From: JBBQWZ01 sp038210135
GTDB taxonomy: Bacteria > Acidobacteriota > Terriglobia > Bryobacterales > Bryobacteraceae
Reading direction: 5' to 3'
DNA: 64,000 bases
NCBI GenBank assembly: GCA_038210135.1
Contig: JBBQWZ010000016.1
Location: 43,668 to 107,667 of the forward strand
The notes under the pieces are model-generated. The model worked only from the letters and a program-made list of their open reading frames with translations. It was not told the DNA's origin and searched no databases. Positions within the stretch are counted from its first letter, which is position 1, and every line of letters starts with the position of its first letter. The position numbers and the translations under genes are program-made. Shown here in pieces: positions 53,782 through 61,480 of this stretch.

Positions 53782-54351
53782 AGATTGGTAAGTGGACCCC
53801 GAAATCTAAAGGTACGCCTGTCGCCAATGCAGGTGTAGGGCAATTCCGGCGGATATTAGGTTTGGCCCAGCCAGTCAAGGTTTGCGAGGTGGGTTGAGCG
53901 CGGCGGGATTGAGTCAAATAACGCAGGATCGAATGGATTCCGATCGAGCATGCGTGCAGTGGCGCAGCAGTGCGAAACGAAGCCAGGGTGTCGGGTGCTG
54001 GGTCCCATCGCTTACGCTCAGGGTTCAATCCGAGCGGTGCGTTTTGAGTTAGTGAGCGCGACCTGAATTGGCTTCGTTTCGCAAAGAGCGCAGTTGCCCA
54101 CCCCCCTGAACCCTGAGCGTAAGCGATGGGACCCAGTGCACAACTCATTTCGAACCTGGCTTCGTTTGGCAGGATCGAAAAGTGGCTCGGTTTCGCAAAC
54201 TGGATCCGAGCCGCGCCCAGAGCGCTCCGAAGGAGCCCGTCGGAAGCGGACACCTGCCCGGTCGTAGACGGCTCAGGTTGAAATCCCATCGCTTACGCTC
54301 AGGGTTCAAGCCTGTGGACGCGACTAAGAAGGTGGAGGCTTTGGCTGACTT
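53782..54351. other. Repeat-rich gap upstream of cydA
   Basis: About 570 bases with no credible gene. It holds four copies of the AAACGAAGCCA motif and three of the CATCGCTTACGCTCAGGGTT motif, arranged as a large inverted repeat (see the repeat entry at 53971). The 190 bases before the repeats (53782-53970) show nothing I recognise beyond a possible cydA promoter. Confidence 0.7.
53971..54309. repeat. Composite inverted repeat of two dispersed families
   Basis: Family AAACGAAGCCA: forward at 53971-53985, inverted at 54069-54083 and 54157-54171, degenerate inverted at 54183-54197. Family CATCGCTTACGCTCAGGGTT: forward at about 54003-54028 and 54284-54309, inverted at about 54107-54132. A forward block (first family then second, about 57 bases) is mirrored by a block at 54107-54171. 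Confidence 0.8.
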
Positions 54352-54825
54352 TCAGCCGCCTAAAATGCGTTTGAAGAAAGCTTTGAAGCGCCAGCGGCGT
54401 CCGCTGCAGATGGGCGCGAACCCGACATCGCCGGACTTCGAGACGTTCAGCTGGACGGGTGAGCCTTTTGCGGACGCGACGGTAACGATCACGAAGTCGC
54501 CGCAGACCTCGGCGTCGTCCACTTTGGCGGAAGCGGGGTCCACTTGCGTGCTCTGCGGACCCCAATCCTCCATGAACTTCTCGAGGGGGTAGTATTTGCA
54601 GGGCGTCGAGTCGGTACAGCCCCAGGTGGCGTACGCCGCCTTGTAGTCTTTGTCTTTGAGTTTGGTGAGGAACGCGCTGATGGTGCGTTCCTCGCTCCAG
54701 GTGCGGAAATAGAAGAAGACCAACGAACCGAGGATGGCGATTCCGAGAACGGCGAGGATGGACCGCTTGATTAACTTCCCGCGGCGCTCTTCACCTTGAC
54801 CGTACGACGACAGGTACTCGTTCAT
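54352..54825 (-). CDS. Small membrane-anchored protein, unknown
   Basis: 157 residues from the ATG at 54825, which has GGGGGAG upstream; an ATG 18 bases earlier is less likely. One membrane helix (SILAVLGIAILGSLVFFYF) follows a short cytoplasmic N-terminus. The soluble part has TISAFLTKLKDKDYKAAYAT, then WGCTDSTPC, PQSTQVDPASAKVDD and FAPICSGRRWRFKAFFKRI, with cysteines that could form disulphides. It resembles small cystatin-like or NTF2-like extracytoplasmic domains, but no family is certain. Repeats lie both upstream and downstream. Confidence 0.6.
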   Translation of the reverse strand: MNEYLSSYGQGEERRGKLIKRSILAVLGIAILGSLVFFYFRTWSEERTISAFLTKLKDKDYKAAYATWGCTDSTPCKYYPLEKFMEDWGPQSTQVDPASAKVDDAEVCGDFVIVTVASAKGSPVQLNVSKSGDVGFAPICSGRRWRFKAFFKRILGG

Positions 54826-54857
54826 GCGCTCCCCCGAATTCACAGGCCCGGGGTGTG

Positions 54858-55005
54858 CACAGGCCGGAGGCCTATGCCACTTGGCTGTGTTTAGTCGTCC
54901 ACAGGCCGGAGGCCTATGCCACTTGCCTATGTTCGTTATGCACAGGCCGGAGGCCTATGCCACTTGGCTGTGTTTAGTCGTCCACAGGCCGGAGGCCTAT
55001 GCCAC
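54858..55005. repeat. Four REP-like repeats
   Basis: Inverted-orientation copies at 54858-54880, 54900-54922, 54941-54963 and 54983-55005, plus a fragment at 54841. A longer 40-base unit containing TTGGCTGTGTTTAGTCGTCC is itself repeated twice. The last copy ends 4 bases before the skp stop. Confidence 0.92.
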
Positions 55006-55009
55006 TTGT

Positions 55010-55534
55010 CTATCTTGCCGGATGAGCCTTGTCGAACGCGGCGATGGCTTCGTTCGTCAATTCCATAGCCGGTTTGAAGTACAGGGTAGTGTTGACGTCG
55101 ATGACGACATCCAGGCCCTTTTCTTCCGCCAATTTCTTGATCACTTCGCTCATACGGAGGCCGGCGCGCTGAAGGACATCGTTGCGCTCGCGGTCTACGT
55201 CGGCTTGCAAATCTTCGCTCAGGTTGCGTGCTTCGCGCTGCTTTTTCGCGGCGCGGCCCTGCAGGTCGAGCTCACCCTGCGGACTCATCTTGCCGCTAGC
55301 GCCCTGCAACTGGGCCTGCAGATCGTTCAATTCCTTCTGCATTCTTTCGAGCCCGTCGGCGCGCGGCTTGAACTTCGCTTCGAGGTCCTTCTGCGCTTTT
55401 TTGATCTCGGCGGTCTCAAGGACGGCGCGCTGCAGGTTGACGATGGCGACCTTAGCTTGCGCGGAGGCGATGCCGGTGACGGCCAGGAAAGCTGCGCACA
55501 ACAGCAGCGAACGGAACGAGGGGATGCGGTACAT
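55010..55534 (-). CDS. skp: Skp/OmpH-family periplasmic chaperone
   Basis: 174 residues from the ATG at 55534, which begins a signal peptide (LLLCAAFLAVTGIASAQ). The mature start AKVAIVNLQRAVLETAEIKK and the long coiled-coil that follows (LEAKFKPRADGLERMQKELN) are typical of Skp, a trimeric chaperone for outer-membrane proteins. Length and end (TTLYFKPAMELTNEAIAAFD) match the family. No bamA or lpxD is adjacent, which is the usual neighbourhood in other Gram-negatives. Confidence 0.93.
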   Translation of the reverse strand: MYRIPSFRSLLLCAAFLAVTGIASAQAKVAIVNLQRAVLETAEIKKAQKDLEAKFKPRADGLERMQKELNDLQAQLQGASGKMSPQGELDLQGRAAKKQREARNLSEDLQADVDRERNDVLQRAGLRMSEVIKKLAEEKGLDVVIDVNTTLYFKPAMELTNEAIAAFDKAHPAR

Positions 55535-55568
55535 AGCGCGGATGGACTCCTGATTGAAAACTATTTGG

Positions 55569-57134
55569 CTAGTGTAACATTTCCTCAAGAATCCGGCCTT
55601 GTGAACCCGATGGCGCTTCCACTCCGAGGATGGCGGCGAGCGTCGGGGCGATATCATTTACAGCGATTGCTTTGTAATATTTCCCCGGCTTCACGCTTGC
55701 TCCCAAAAATAAAACCGGTACGTGCGAATCATAAAAGAACGGCGAGCCGTGCGTGGTTCCAGGCGCACGGCCTCCGAACCAATATGCCTCCGGACTAATC
55801 ACGATGTCGCCGGATCGCTGCGGATAGAATCCGTTGGCGACGCGGCGTCCTATCTGGTCCGCGAAAAACTGTCCGCGAACGATTTGTTCTTTGGTGTAGA
55901 CACGGAACACGTGCGGGAAGTTCCAGGCGGCCTGGGCGGCGACGCGCTCCACTTCGCCGTGGTCGAGCTTTTTGGATGCGATGTTGTGCTCATTCAGATA
56001 GAAGTTGAATTCGGTCTGCTCGGCGATCCACTTATCGCCGCCGTATTTGGCGATGAGTGCGGTGTCCATGGCTTTGGCAACGTCGGCCATGTTGAAACGT
56101 CCTCCGGGCATTTTGCGCGCGATATTTTCCTCCGGCACGGGGGAGACGCCGTGGTCGGCCGTGAGCACGATGAGCGTGTTGGCGAGGCCGACGTTTTTGT
56201 CGATGAACTGGAACAGCTTTTCGATCAGACGGTCGGTGCGGATGGAAATATCGCGGGCTTCGGGGGAATCGGGTCCCACGGCATGGCCGACGTAGTCGTT
56301 GGCGGAGAAGCTGACGGTCAGCAGGTCGGTTTTCGGGCCCTTGCCGAGGGCTTCGGCGACAATCGCTTTCTCGGTGAGGGCTTCGATGAGGTCGTTGCCA
56401 TAGGGCGTGCGTTCGAGCGAAGTGTAGTAGCCCGGGCCGTCTTCCGGCTTGAGGCGCATGATCTGCTTGTCGTCGTTGATGGAGGTCCAGATTTTGCCGT
56501 GGAACTTTTCCGCTGGTTTCGCCGCGTTGAAATCGGTCACCCACTGGGGAAGGGCGCTGAAGTAGAACGTGCTTGAGACGAAGTTTCCGCTGACGACATC
56601 CATCCAGTACGCGCCGTCTGCCATGTGGCCGGCGGGAAAGATGGCTCCACGGTCTTTGAGCGAGATGCCGATCACCTTGCCGCCTTTGCCCGACATTTTC
56701 ATTTCATCGCCGAGCGTCGAGACCAACATCCGGCGGGGCGAGGATGCTCTGCCGTTCGAGCCCAGCATCTTGACGGTGTCGTCGTCGCAATTCAGGACGC
56801 GGCGGCCGAGCGTGCGATCGTACCACTCGTTGCCGACGATTCCGGAGACGGCGGGGGTGGCTCCGGACATAAAGGTGGAATGGCCGACGGCGGTGACGGT
56901 CGGCATGTGCTCGTGGTGGGCGTTGACGAAAGTCGCGCCCTTCGCGGCAAAGCGCGCGAAGGCTCCTTTGTAGTCGGCGGCGAAGCGGGTGAGGTAGTCG
57001 TAGCGAAATTGGTCGATTACGATTCCGACGACGAGTTTGGGGCCGGCGGACTTGGTTACGCCGCGCTTGGCAGCCGGCTTGTCTTGTGCGTAGATCGCGA
57101 TCGGGAGAATGAGAAGGGCTAGTAGTTTGCGCAT
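55569..57134 (-). CDS. Exported PafA-like alkaline phosphatase/phosphodiesterase
   Basis: 521 residues with a signal peptide (LALLILPIAIYAQ). Fold and metal site of the alkaline phosphatase superfamily: first metal Asp in VVGIVIDQFRYDYLTRF, Thr nucleophile in EHMPTVTAVGHSTFMSGATP, then SANDYVGHAVGPDSPEARD, LTADHGVSPVPEEN and HGSPFFYDSHVPVLFLG. It resembles PafA-type phosphate-irrepressible enzymes that release phosphate from many monoesters in the periplasm. The first part of the downstream gene is skp on the same strand (34-base gap), so it may be transcribed with it. Upstream stands the tandem array. Confidence 0.9.
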   Translation of the reverse strand: MRKLLALLILPIAIYAQDKPAAKRGVTKSAGPKLVVGIVIDQFRYDYLTRFAADYKGAFARFAAKGATFVNAHHEHMPTVTAVGHSTFMSGATPAVSGIVGNEWYDRTLGRRVLNCDDDTVKMLGSNGRASSPRRMLVSTLGDEMKMSGKGGKVIGISLKDRGAIFPAGHMADGAYWMDVVSGNFVSSTFYFSALPQWVTDFNAAKPAEKFHGKIWTSINDDKQIMRLKPEDGPGYYTSLERTPYGNDLIEALTEKAIVAEALGKGPKTDLLTVSFSANDYVGHAVGPDSPEARDISIRTDRLIEKLFQFIDKNVGLANTLIVLTADHGVSPVPEENIARKMPGGRFNMADVAKAMDTALIAKYGGDKWIAEQTEFNFYLNEHNIASKKLDHGEVERVAAQAAWNFPHVFRVYTKEQIVRGQFFADQIGRRVANGFYPQRSGDIVISPEAYWFGGRAPGTTHGSPFFYDSHVPVLFLGASVKPGKYYKAIAVNDIAPTLAAILGVEAPSGSQGRILEEMLH

Positions 57135-57143
57135 TGGTGTGGT

Positions 57144-57425
57144 CCGCTCCCTTACGGTCGCGGTTCGGTGCTAAGGTCGTCCGCTCCCTTACGGTCGCGG
57201 TTGGGTGCTAAGTCGTCCGCTCCCTTACGGTCGCGGTTCGGTGCTAAGTCGTCCGCTCCCTTACGGTCGCGGTTGGGTGCTAAGTCGTCCGCTCCCTTAC
57301 GGTCGCGGTTCGGTGCTAAAGTCGTCCGCTCCCTTACGGTCGCGGTTCGGTGCTTGAGCCCTCCGCTCCCTTACGGTCGCGGTTCGGTGCTAAGTGGTCC
57401 GCTCCCTTACGGTCGCGGTTCGGTT
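57144..57425. repeat. Tandem array, eight units of 36-37 bp
   Basis: Units start at 57144, 57181, 57217, 57253, 57289, 57326, 57363 and 57399. Core CCGCTCCCTTACGGTCGCGG followed by TTCGGTGCTAAGTC; one position alternates C,G,C,G,C in the first five units, suggesting expansion by dimers. There are no unique spacers, so this is not CRISPR. It fills the gap between the phosphatase start and the DUF4920 stop. Confidence 0.95.
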
Positions 57426-57444
57426 TGTATCCCCGCCGTTACGG

Positions 57445-57894
57445 TTACTCGAGGATTACGGCACCGACGCCGTTGATCTGGAATGTGGTCGTGCCGGATT
57501 TGATGGAGGCCGGGTTGAATTTGCGGCCGGATTCCTCGGCTTCGTGCTTGGCCTGCGCGATGGCCTGATCCTTGCTGCGCTCGATCTTCTTGAATTCGCC
57601 TTCGGCGATGGCCATCTTGCCGACAGCGGTTTTCGGGAATACGATGTCGCCGTCGTTCACCTTGACGCGGATCGTTTTGCCTTCTTCGTCCACCAGCGCC
57701 ATCCAGCAGCCGGCCATCTGGCACACTTCGGTGATCCTGCCTTTCACCTGGACGGTTTTGCCGTTCAGCGAATCCGCCTTGGCGCTGACTTCGGCGATGC
57801 TCATCGGCTTGTCGAGGGTCAGGGGCTTGCCCAGATTCGTCGCGGCGGACAAAGTCAGGGCGCAGGCGGCGGCGAGGACGCTTAGCTTTTTCAT
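57445..57894 (-). CDS. Exported DUF4920 protein
   Basis: 149 residues. Signal peptide (VLAAACALTLSAATN). Core VQVKGRITEVCQMAGCWMAL, then VNDGDIVFPKTAVGKMAIAEG, which matches the DUF4920 family, a small OB-like domain with a conserved CxxxGCWM motif that may bind metal or haem. The C-terminal segment IKSGTTTFQINGVGAVILE closes the barrel. Function unknown. It is divergent from the beta-lactamase-like gene with only 18 bases between starts. Confidence 0.82.
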   Translation of the reverse strand: MKKLSVLAAACALTLSAATNLGKPLTLDKPMSIAEVSAKADSLNGKTVQVKGRITEVCQMAGCWMALVDEEGKTIRVKVNDGDIVFPKTAVGKMAIAEGEFKKIERSKDQAIAQAKHEAEESGRKFNPASIKSGTTTFQINGVGAVILE

Positions 57895-57912
57895 ACACCT
57901 TATTATGGCAAT

Positions 57913-58827
57913 ATGCGGATTCTTCTGGCTGTCTTTCTGACGGCTTTTTTCCAGACGACAATTTTGGCGCAGGGCTCCGACCTCGATCGGCGGGTGAAAG
58001 AGGCGATCCGCGGGTTCGACGGAACCGTGACGCTGTACGCGAAGAACCTGGATACGGGCAAGTCGTATGGGATCCTGCCGGAGGAGAAGGTCCGCACGGC
58101 GAGCACGATCAAGCTGCCGGTGATGATCGCGGTTTACCAGGGCGTGGCGGACGGCAAATGGAAGCTGACGGATAAGCTGGCGCTGCGGGAAGTGGATCGC
58201 GTGTCCGGGTCCGGCGTGCTGCGCGAGTTCTCTACGGGCGTCGAACTGCCAATCCGCGACGTGATGCACCTGATGATCGTCGTCAGCGACAACAGCGCGA
58301 CGAATTTGATTCTCGAGAAGATCACGGCGGATTACGTGAACGAGGTGATGGAGAAATACGGATTTCCGGCAACGCGCTCGATGCGGAAAGTCCGTGGGGA
58401 CGGGAATCAATTGAAGACTCCGACGGGCTGGAGCAAGGCCGGGAAGCTGGCGGAAAACGAGAAGTACGGGTTGGGTTCCTCGACGCCGAAGGAGATGGTC
58501 GCGCTGATCGAGAAGTTGACACGCGGCGAGCTGGTGAGTCCGGAAGCGTCGAAAGAGATGATGGCGGTGCTGTCGCGGCAGCAGGACGATAACGGAATCG
58601 GACGCCGGCTGCCGGAAGGCTTTCACGTGTCGAACAAAGCCGGCGCGCTCGATGCGCTACGGAGCGATGTTGGGCTGGTCGAGGGTCCGGTGAGGGAGGG
58701 CAAGCGAACGCGGATCGCGATGGCGATTACGGTGGATAAGATGCCGAAGACGGATTACACGAGCGACAACGTAGGTCTAATTTTGATTGCGGAGCTGACG
58801 AAGATTTTGATTGCGGGGCTGGAGTAG
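57913..58827 (+). CDS. Exported beta-lactamase-like serine hydrolase (PF13354 type)
   Basis: 304 residues with a signal peptide. The class A fold landmarks are Ser64-Thr-Ile-Lys67 (TASTIKLPV), Ser125-Asp-Asn127 (IVVSDNSATN) and, in place of the KTG box, Lys242-Ala-Gly244 (HVSNKAGALD). The omega loop shows no clear Glu166 equivalent; the nearest candidate is in KLAENEKYGLGSSTPKEM. So it is probably a penicillin-interacting hydrolase or a weak beta-lactamase rather than a resistance enzyme. Proteins of this group are common in soil bacteria. Confidence 0.85.
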   Translation: MRILLAVFLTAFFQTTILAQGSDLDRRVKEAIRGFDGTVTLYAKNLDTGKSYGILPEEKVRTASTIKLPVMIAVYQGVADGKWKLTDKLALREVDRVSGSGVLREFSTGVELPIRDVMHLMIVVSDNSATNLILEKITADYVNEVMEKYGFPATRSMRKVRGDGNQLKTPTGWSKAGKLAENEKYGLGSSTPKEMVALIEKLTRGELVSPEASKEMMAVLSRQQDDNGIGRRLPEGFHVSNKAGALDALRSDVGLVEGPVREGKRTRIAMAITVDKMPKTDYTSDNVGLILIAELTKILIAGLE

Positions 58828-58847
58828 GGGGCTGGCATGGATTCGTG

Positions 58848-58904
58848 CACAGGCCGGAAGCCTATGCCACTTGGATTTGTGCACAGGCCGGAGGCCTATG
58901 CCAC
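58848..58904. repeat. Two REP-like repeats
   Basis: Inverted copies at 58848-58870 (one change that gives a G-T pair in the stem) and 58882-58904, between the beta-lactamase-like gene and the DinB gene. Confidence 0.88.
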
Positions 58905-58937
58905 TTGCTCTGCGTTAGGTTAGAAGAGAGCATTTTT

Positions 58938-59834
58938 ATGCTGAAAACGATCTTATTGCTGGGGCTTGCTGTCTCCACCGCGTTTGCCGAATCGCCCCTG
59001 GTTGGCACTTGGGGCGGAAGTTTGGATAATTTCAAGGACCGGCTGAATCTCGCGATTTCCATTCGCGAGCGCGATGGGAAATTCAGCGGCACGGTAGCGG
59101 CCTACGAAAACAATCAAACTTTCGCCGTCGAGGTTTTGGCGTTCGCGGACGGCCGAATCCGCCTGAATACTCCGGCGCAGAGCGGGCTCTACATCGGGAA
59201 GGTTGTTGGAGATGAGATGACGGGCACCTGGACGCAGGGCACGCTGTCGTTTCCGTTGAATTTCAGCCGCGCCGGCGAGCCAAAGCCGATTACGCTGACG
59301 CCGGCGGAGCGGGCGTTCGCGGTTTCCTACTTTGAGAGGACCAGCAAAGAATTCTTCGACAGCATCCAGGGGCTGACGACGGCGCAATGGAACTACAAAC
59401 CAGCGAACGGCGGTTGGTCGGTCGCACAATGCGCGGAGCATATCGTTTTATCGGAGGGTGTGATTTTCGAGGAGATGAAGAAGATTTTGGAGGGGCCGGT
59501 GAATCCGGATGTTGCGCGCGGCGGCCAGGATCGGGATCAGCGGGTGATTGCCGCGGAGTTGGATCGGTCCAAAAAGGCTACGGCACCGGAGACGCTGAAG
59601 CCGTCCGGCAAGTTTCCGACGCCGGATCGCGTCATGGCGGCGTTTACCGAGAAGCGGAATCGCAATATCGGTTTCATCAAAACGACAGCGGAAGATTTGC
59701 GTTTGCACGTGCAGAAGAATCCGGTTTTTTTCGAGGTGGACGCGTACGAGTACCTGCTGATTATCGCGGCGCATTCGGCGCGGCACACGGCGCAGTTGCA
59801 GGCGGTGAAGGCGGAGCCAGGGTTCCCGAAGTAG
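58938..59834 (+). CDS. Exported protein with a C-terminal DinB-like domain
   Basis: 298 residues. The ATG at 58938 begins a signal peptide (LLLGLAVSTAFAES) and has an AGAAGAGAG site; a longer frame would start inside the repeat. The N-terminal 115 residues form a lipocalin-like beta domain (VGTWGGSLDNFKDRLNLAIS). The C-terminal part is a four-helix DinB domain: QWNYKPANGGWSVAQCAEHI with the metal His, and LLIIAAHSARHTAQLQAV with the second His pair. DinB proteins often act as thiol-dependent transferases; the secreted fusion is uncommon. Confidence 0.85.
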   Translation: MLKTILLLGLAVSTAFAESPLVGTWGGSLDNFKDRLNLAISIRERDGKFSGTVAAYENNQTFAVEVLAFADGRIRLNTPAQSGLYIGKVVGDEMTGTWTQGTLSFPLNFSRAGEPKPITLTPAERAFAVSYFERTSKEFFDSIQGLTTAQWNYKPANGGWSVAQCAEHIVLSEGVIFEEMKKILEGPVNPDVARGGQDRDQRVIAAELDRSKKATAPETLKPSGKFPTPDRVMAAFTEKRNRNIGFIKTTAEDLRLHVQKNPVFFEVDAYEYLLIIAAHSARHTAQLQAVKAEPGFPK

Positions 59835-59837
59835 GCA

Positions 59838-59980
59838 AGTGGCCAGGGCCACCGGCTTGGGCAACTGATCTACTTCGTCCCCCGAAGGATAAAGTAGGAA
59901 AATCCAGATTCGTTGTGCCCAGGCCGGAGGCCTAGGCCACGTCTGGCCGATTGGTTGCCCAGGCCGGAGGCCTAGGCCAC
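59838..59980. repeat. REP-like repeats, third subfamily
   Basis: Inverted copies at 59918-59940 and 59958-59980, and a worn forward copy near 59838. Here the stem reads GCCTAGGCC / GGCCTGGGC: the third pair is C-G in place of A-T, a compensated change. Confidence 0.85.
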
Positions 59981-59992
59981 TTAAGGCCTCGG

Positions 59993-61456
59993 CTATTTGA
60001 GCTTCTTCGCGGCCTCGACGTAGCTCTTGGTTTTCGGATTCGATTCGTTCCACTTCGGGGCTTTTTCGCTCTCCGCTAACATCCAGACTCCGGCGGCGAC
60101 GGCTCGATCGACGCGCGCCATGTTTTCGTAATCGACCTTCTCCCAATGGTCGCCGGGGCGGTGATAATCGGGATACTCAAAGGCCACGCAGAGGGTGTGC
60201 GCGGGGACGCCGGCGTCGGCGAGGAACTGGTTGTCGCTACGGCCGAAGAACGGGTCGGAACGCTTTTCATCCTTATAAATGTTGACGCCTAACAGCTTGC
60301 CGGCTTTCGCGAAAACTTGCGGCATGTCGGTGAAATCGAAGCCAGTGAAGGAGCCGGTATTGATCTGTGGACCGTCGCTCGAATCGGTGCGGCCGACCTG
60401 TTCGAGGTTGATGTTCGCGATTATGTTCTTGAGCGGGATGGGAGTGTGTGCCGCGAACCAGCGCGAGCCATAGCCTCCGATCTCCTCTCCGAAGAAGGTG
60501 ACGAACACAACGCTGCGGCGGGGACGCGGATTCATTTTCGCCATCGCGGTCGCGATCTCGATGACGGAGACGGTTCCGCTGCCGTCGTCGTTCGCTCCAT
60601 TATTGATGCGGTCTCCGTCCCCGGGTGGCAGGAGCCCGATGTGATCGTAGTGCGCGCTGACGACGATGGCGGTGTTGTTCAAAACTGGATCGGAGCCGCG
60701 GACCATCGCGACGACGTTGCGCAAGGCGACGTCCACGATCTTCGAGGCGGGCAGGCTGACGGAAAGCGTGAAACCGGTGTCGCCTTCGGGCGCTTCTTTC
60801 AGCGCATCGACCAGTTCCTTCTCTTTGATCGCGAGCATCGGAGTGGAGGGCGCCTGGCTGGCATCGACCAATTGCGGACGCGCCAGGAAGCGGGCGGTAT
60901 TGGAGTCGGCGAGCAGGATGACGGCGGGTTTCATTTTCGCAACCTGGTCGAGCGAGCGCACGATGACCATCATGGGTCCGGCGAGCAGAACGGCTTTGCC
61001 CTCGACCTCTTCCTCTTTCCATTTGTCGTGGTCGCGAGGCAGCTTGAGGATCTTCAAGTTTGCGCCGGAATAAGGGGCTGCGGATCGCGCGACGAGGTCG
61101 ACGGCGGCTGGCTCGAAAGACTTGCCGGAGGCGTTGGTGACCTTCAGCGAGAGGCCTTCGGAAGCGGGAAAGATCTGCTTGTATTTCGCGGTTTGAAAAT
61201 AGCCTTCGTCGCCGCCCGGCTCGAGACCAGCGCGGCGGTATTGCGAGGCAATAAATTCGGCGGCGAGATCCAAGCCGCGGGAAGGCGTGGCGCGGCCTTC
61301 GAGTAGATCCGACGCGAGAAACGACAAGTTGCCCTTCATCGAATCCGGCGAAATGCGGTCCAGCATCTGGCGGACGTTCGGCGGAAGAGCGGGCTTATTG
61401 TCGGCCGCGAAGAGCGATCCGACCAGGAAGAGCAACAACAGACGCATGAGATTCAT
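59993..61456 (-). CDS. Exported M28-family zinc peptidase
   Basis: 487 residues. Signal peptide (LLLFLVGSLFAAD), a PA insert, and the M28 core with VSAHYDHIGLL, NNGANDDGSGTVSV, FVTFFGEEIGGYGSRWFA, NINLEQVGR and a final HTLCVAFEYPDYH for the last zinc ligand. All zinc-binding positions are visible, so the enzyme should be active as an aminopeptidase or carboxypeptidase. No PDZ domain, unlike the paralogue at 21600. It is divergent from nothing close by; the upstream neighbour is the YjhG gene on the same strand. Start ATG 61456 or 61447. Confidence 0.92.
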   Translation of the reverse strand: MNLMRLLLLFLVGSLFAADNKPALPPNVRQMLDRISPDSMKGNLSFLASDLLEGRATPSRGLDLAAEFIASQYRRAGLEPGGDEGYFQTAKYKQIFPASEGLSLKVTNASGKSFEPAAVDLVARSAAPYSGANLKILKLPRDHDKWKEEEVEGKAVLLAGPMMVIVRSLDQVAKMKPAVILLADSNTARFLARPQLVDASQAPSTPMLAIKEKELVDALKEAPEGDTGFTLSVSLPASKIVDVALRNVVAMVRGSDPVLNNTAIVVSAHYDHIGLLPPGDGDRINNGANDDGSGTVSVIEIATAMAKMNPRPRRSVVFVTFFGEEIGGYGSRWFAAHTPIPLKNIIANINLEQVGRTDSSDGPQINTGSFTGFDFTDMPQVFAKAGKLLGVNIYKDEKRSDPFFGRSDNQFLADAGVPAHTLCVAFEYPDYHRPGDHWEKVDYENMARVDRAVAAGVWMLAESEKAPKWNESNPKTKSYVEAAKKLK

Positions 61457-61480
61457 TTTCCCATGAGGAAGACGCCAAAC

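Noticed and set aside
57144..57425. Possible CRISPR array
   Set aside because: The repeats follow one another without unique spacers and no cas gene is in the window.
58845..58937. An N-terminal extension of the DinB protein into the repeats
   Set aside because: The extra residues are only the translated palindromic repeat; the signal peptide starts at 58938.
60317..61306. A 329-codon open frame antisense to the M28 peptidase
   Set aside because: All zinc-site motifs lie on the minus strand; the plus frame has no family resemblance.
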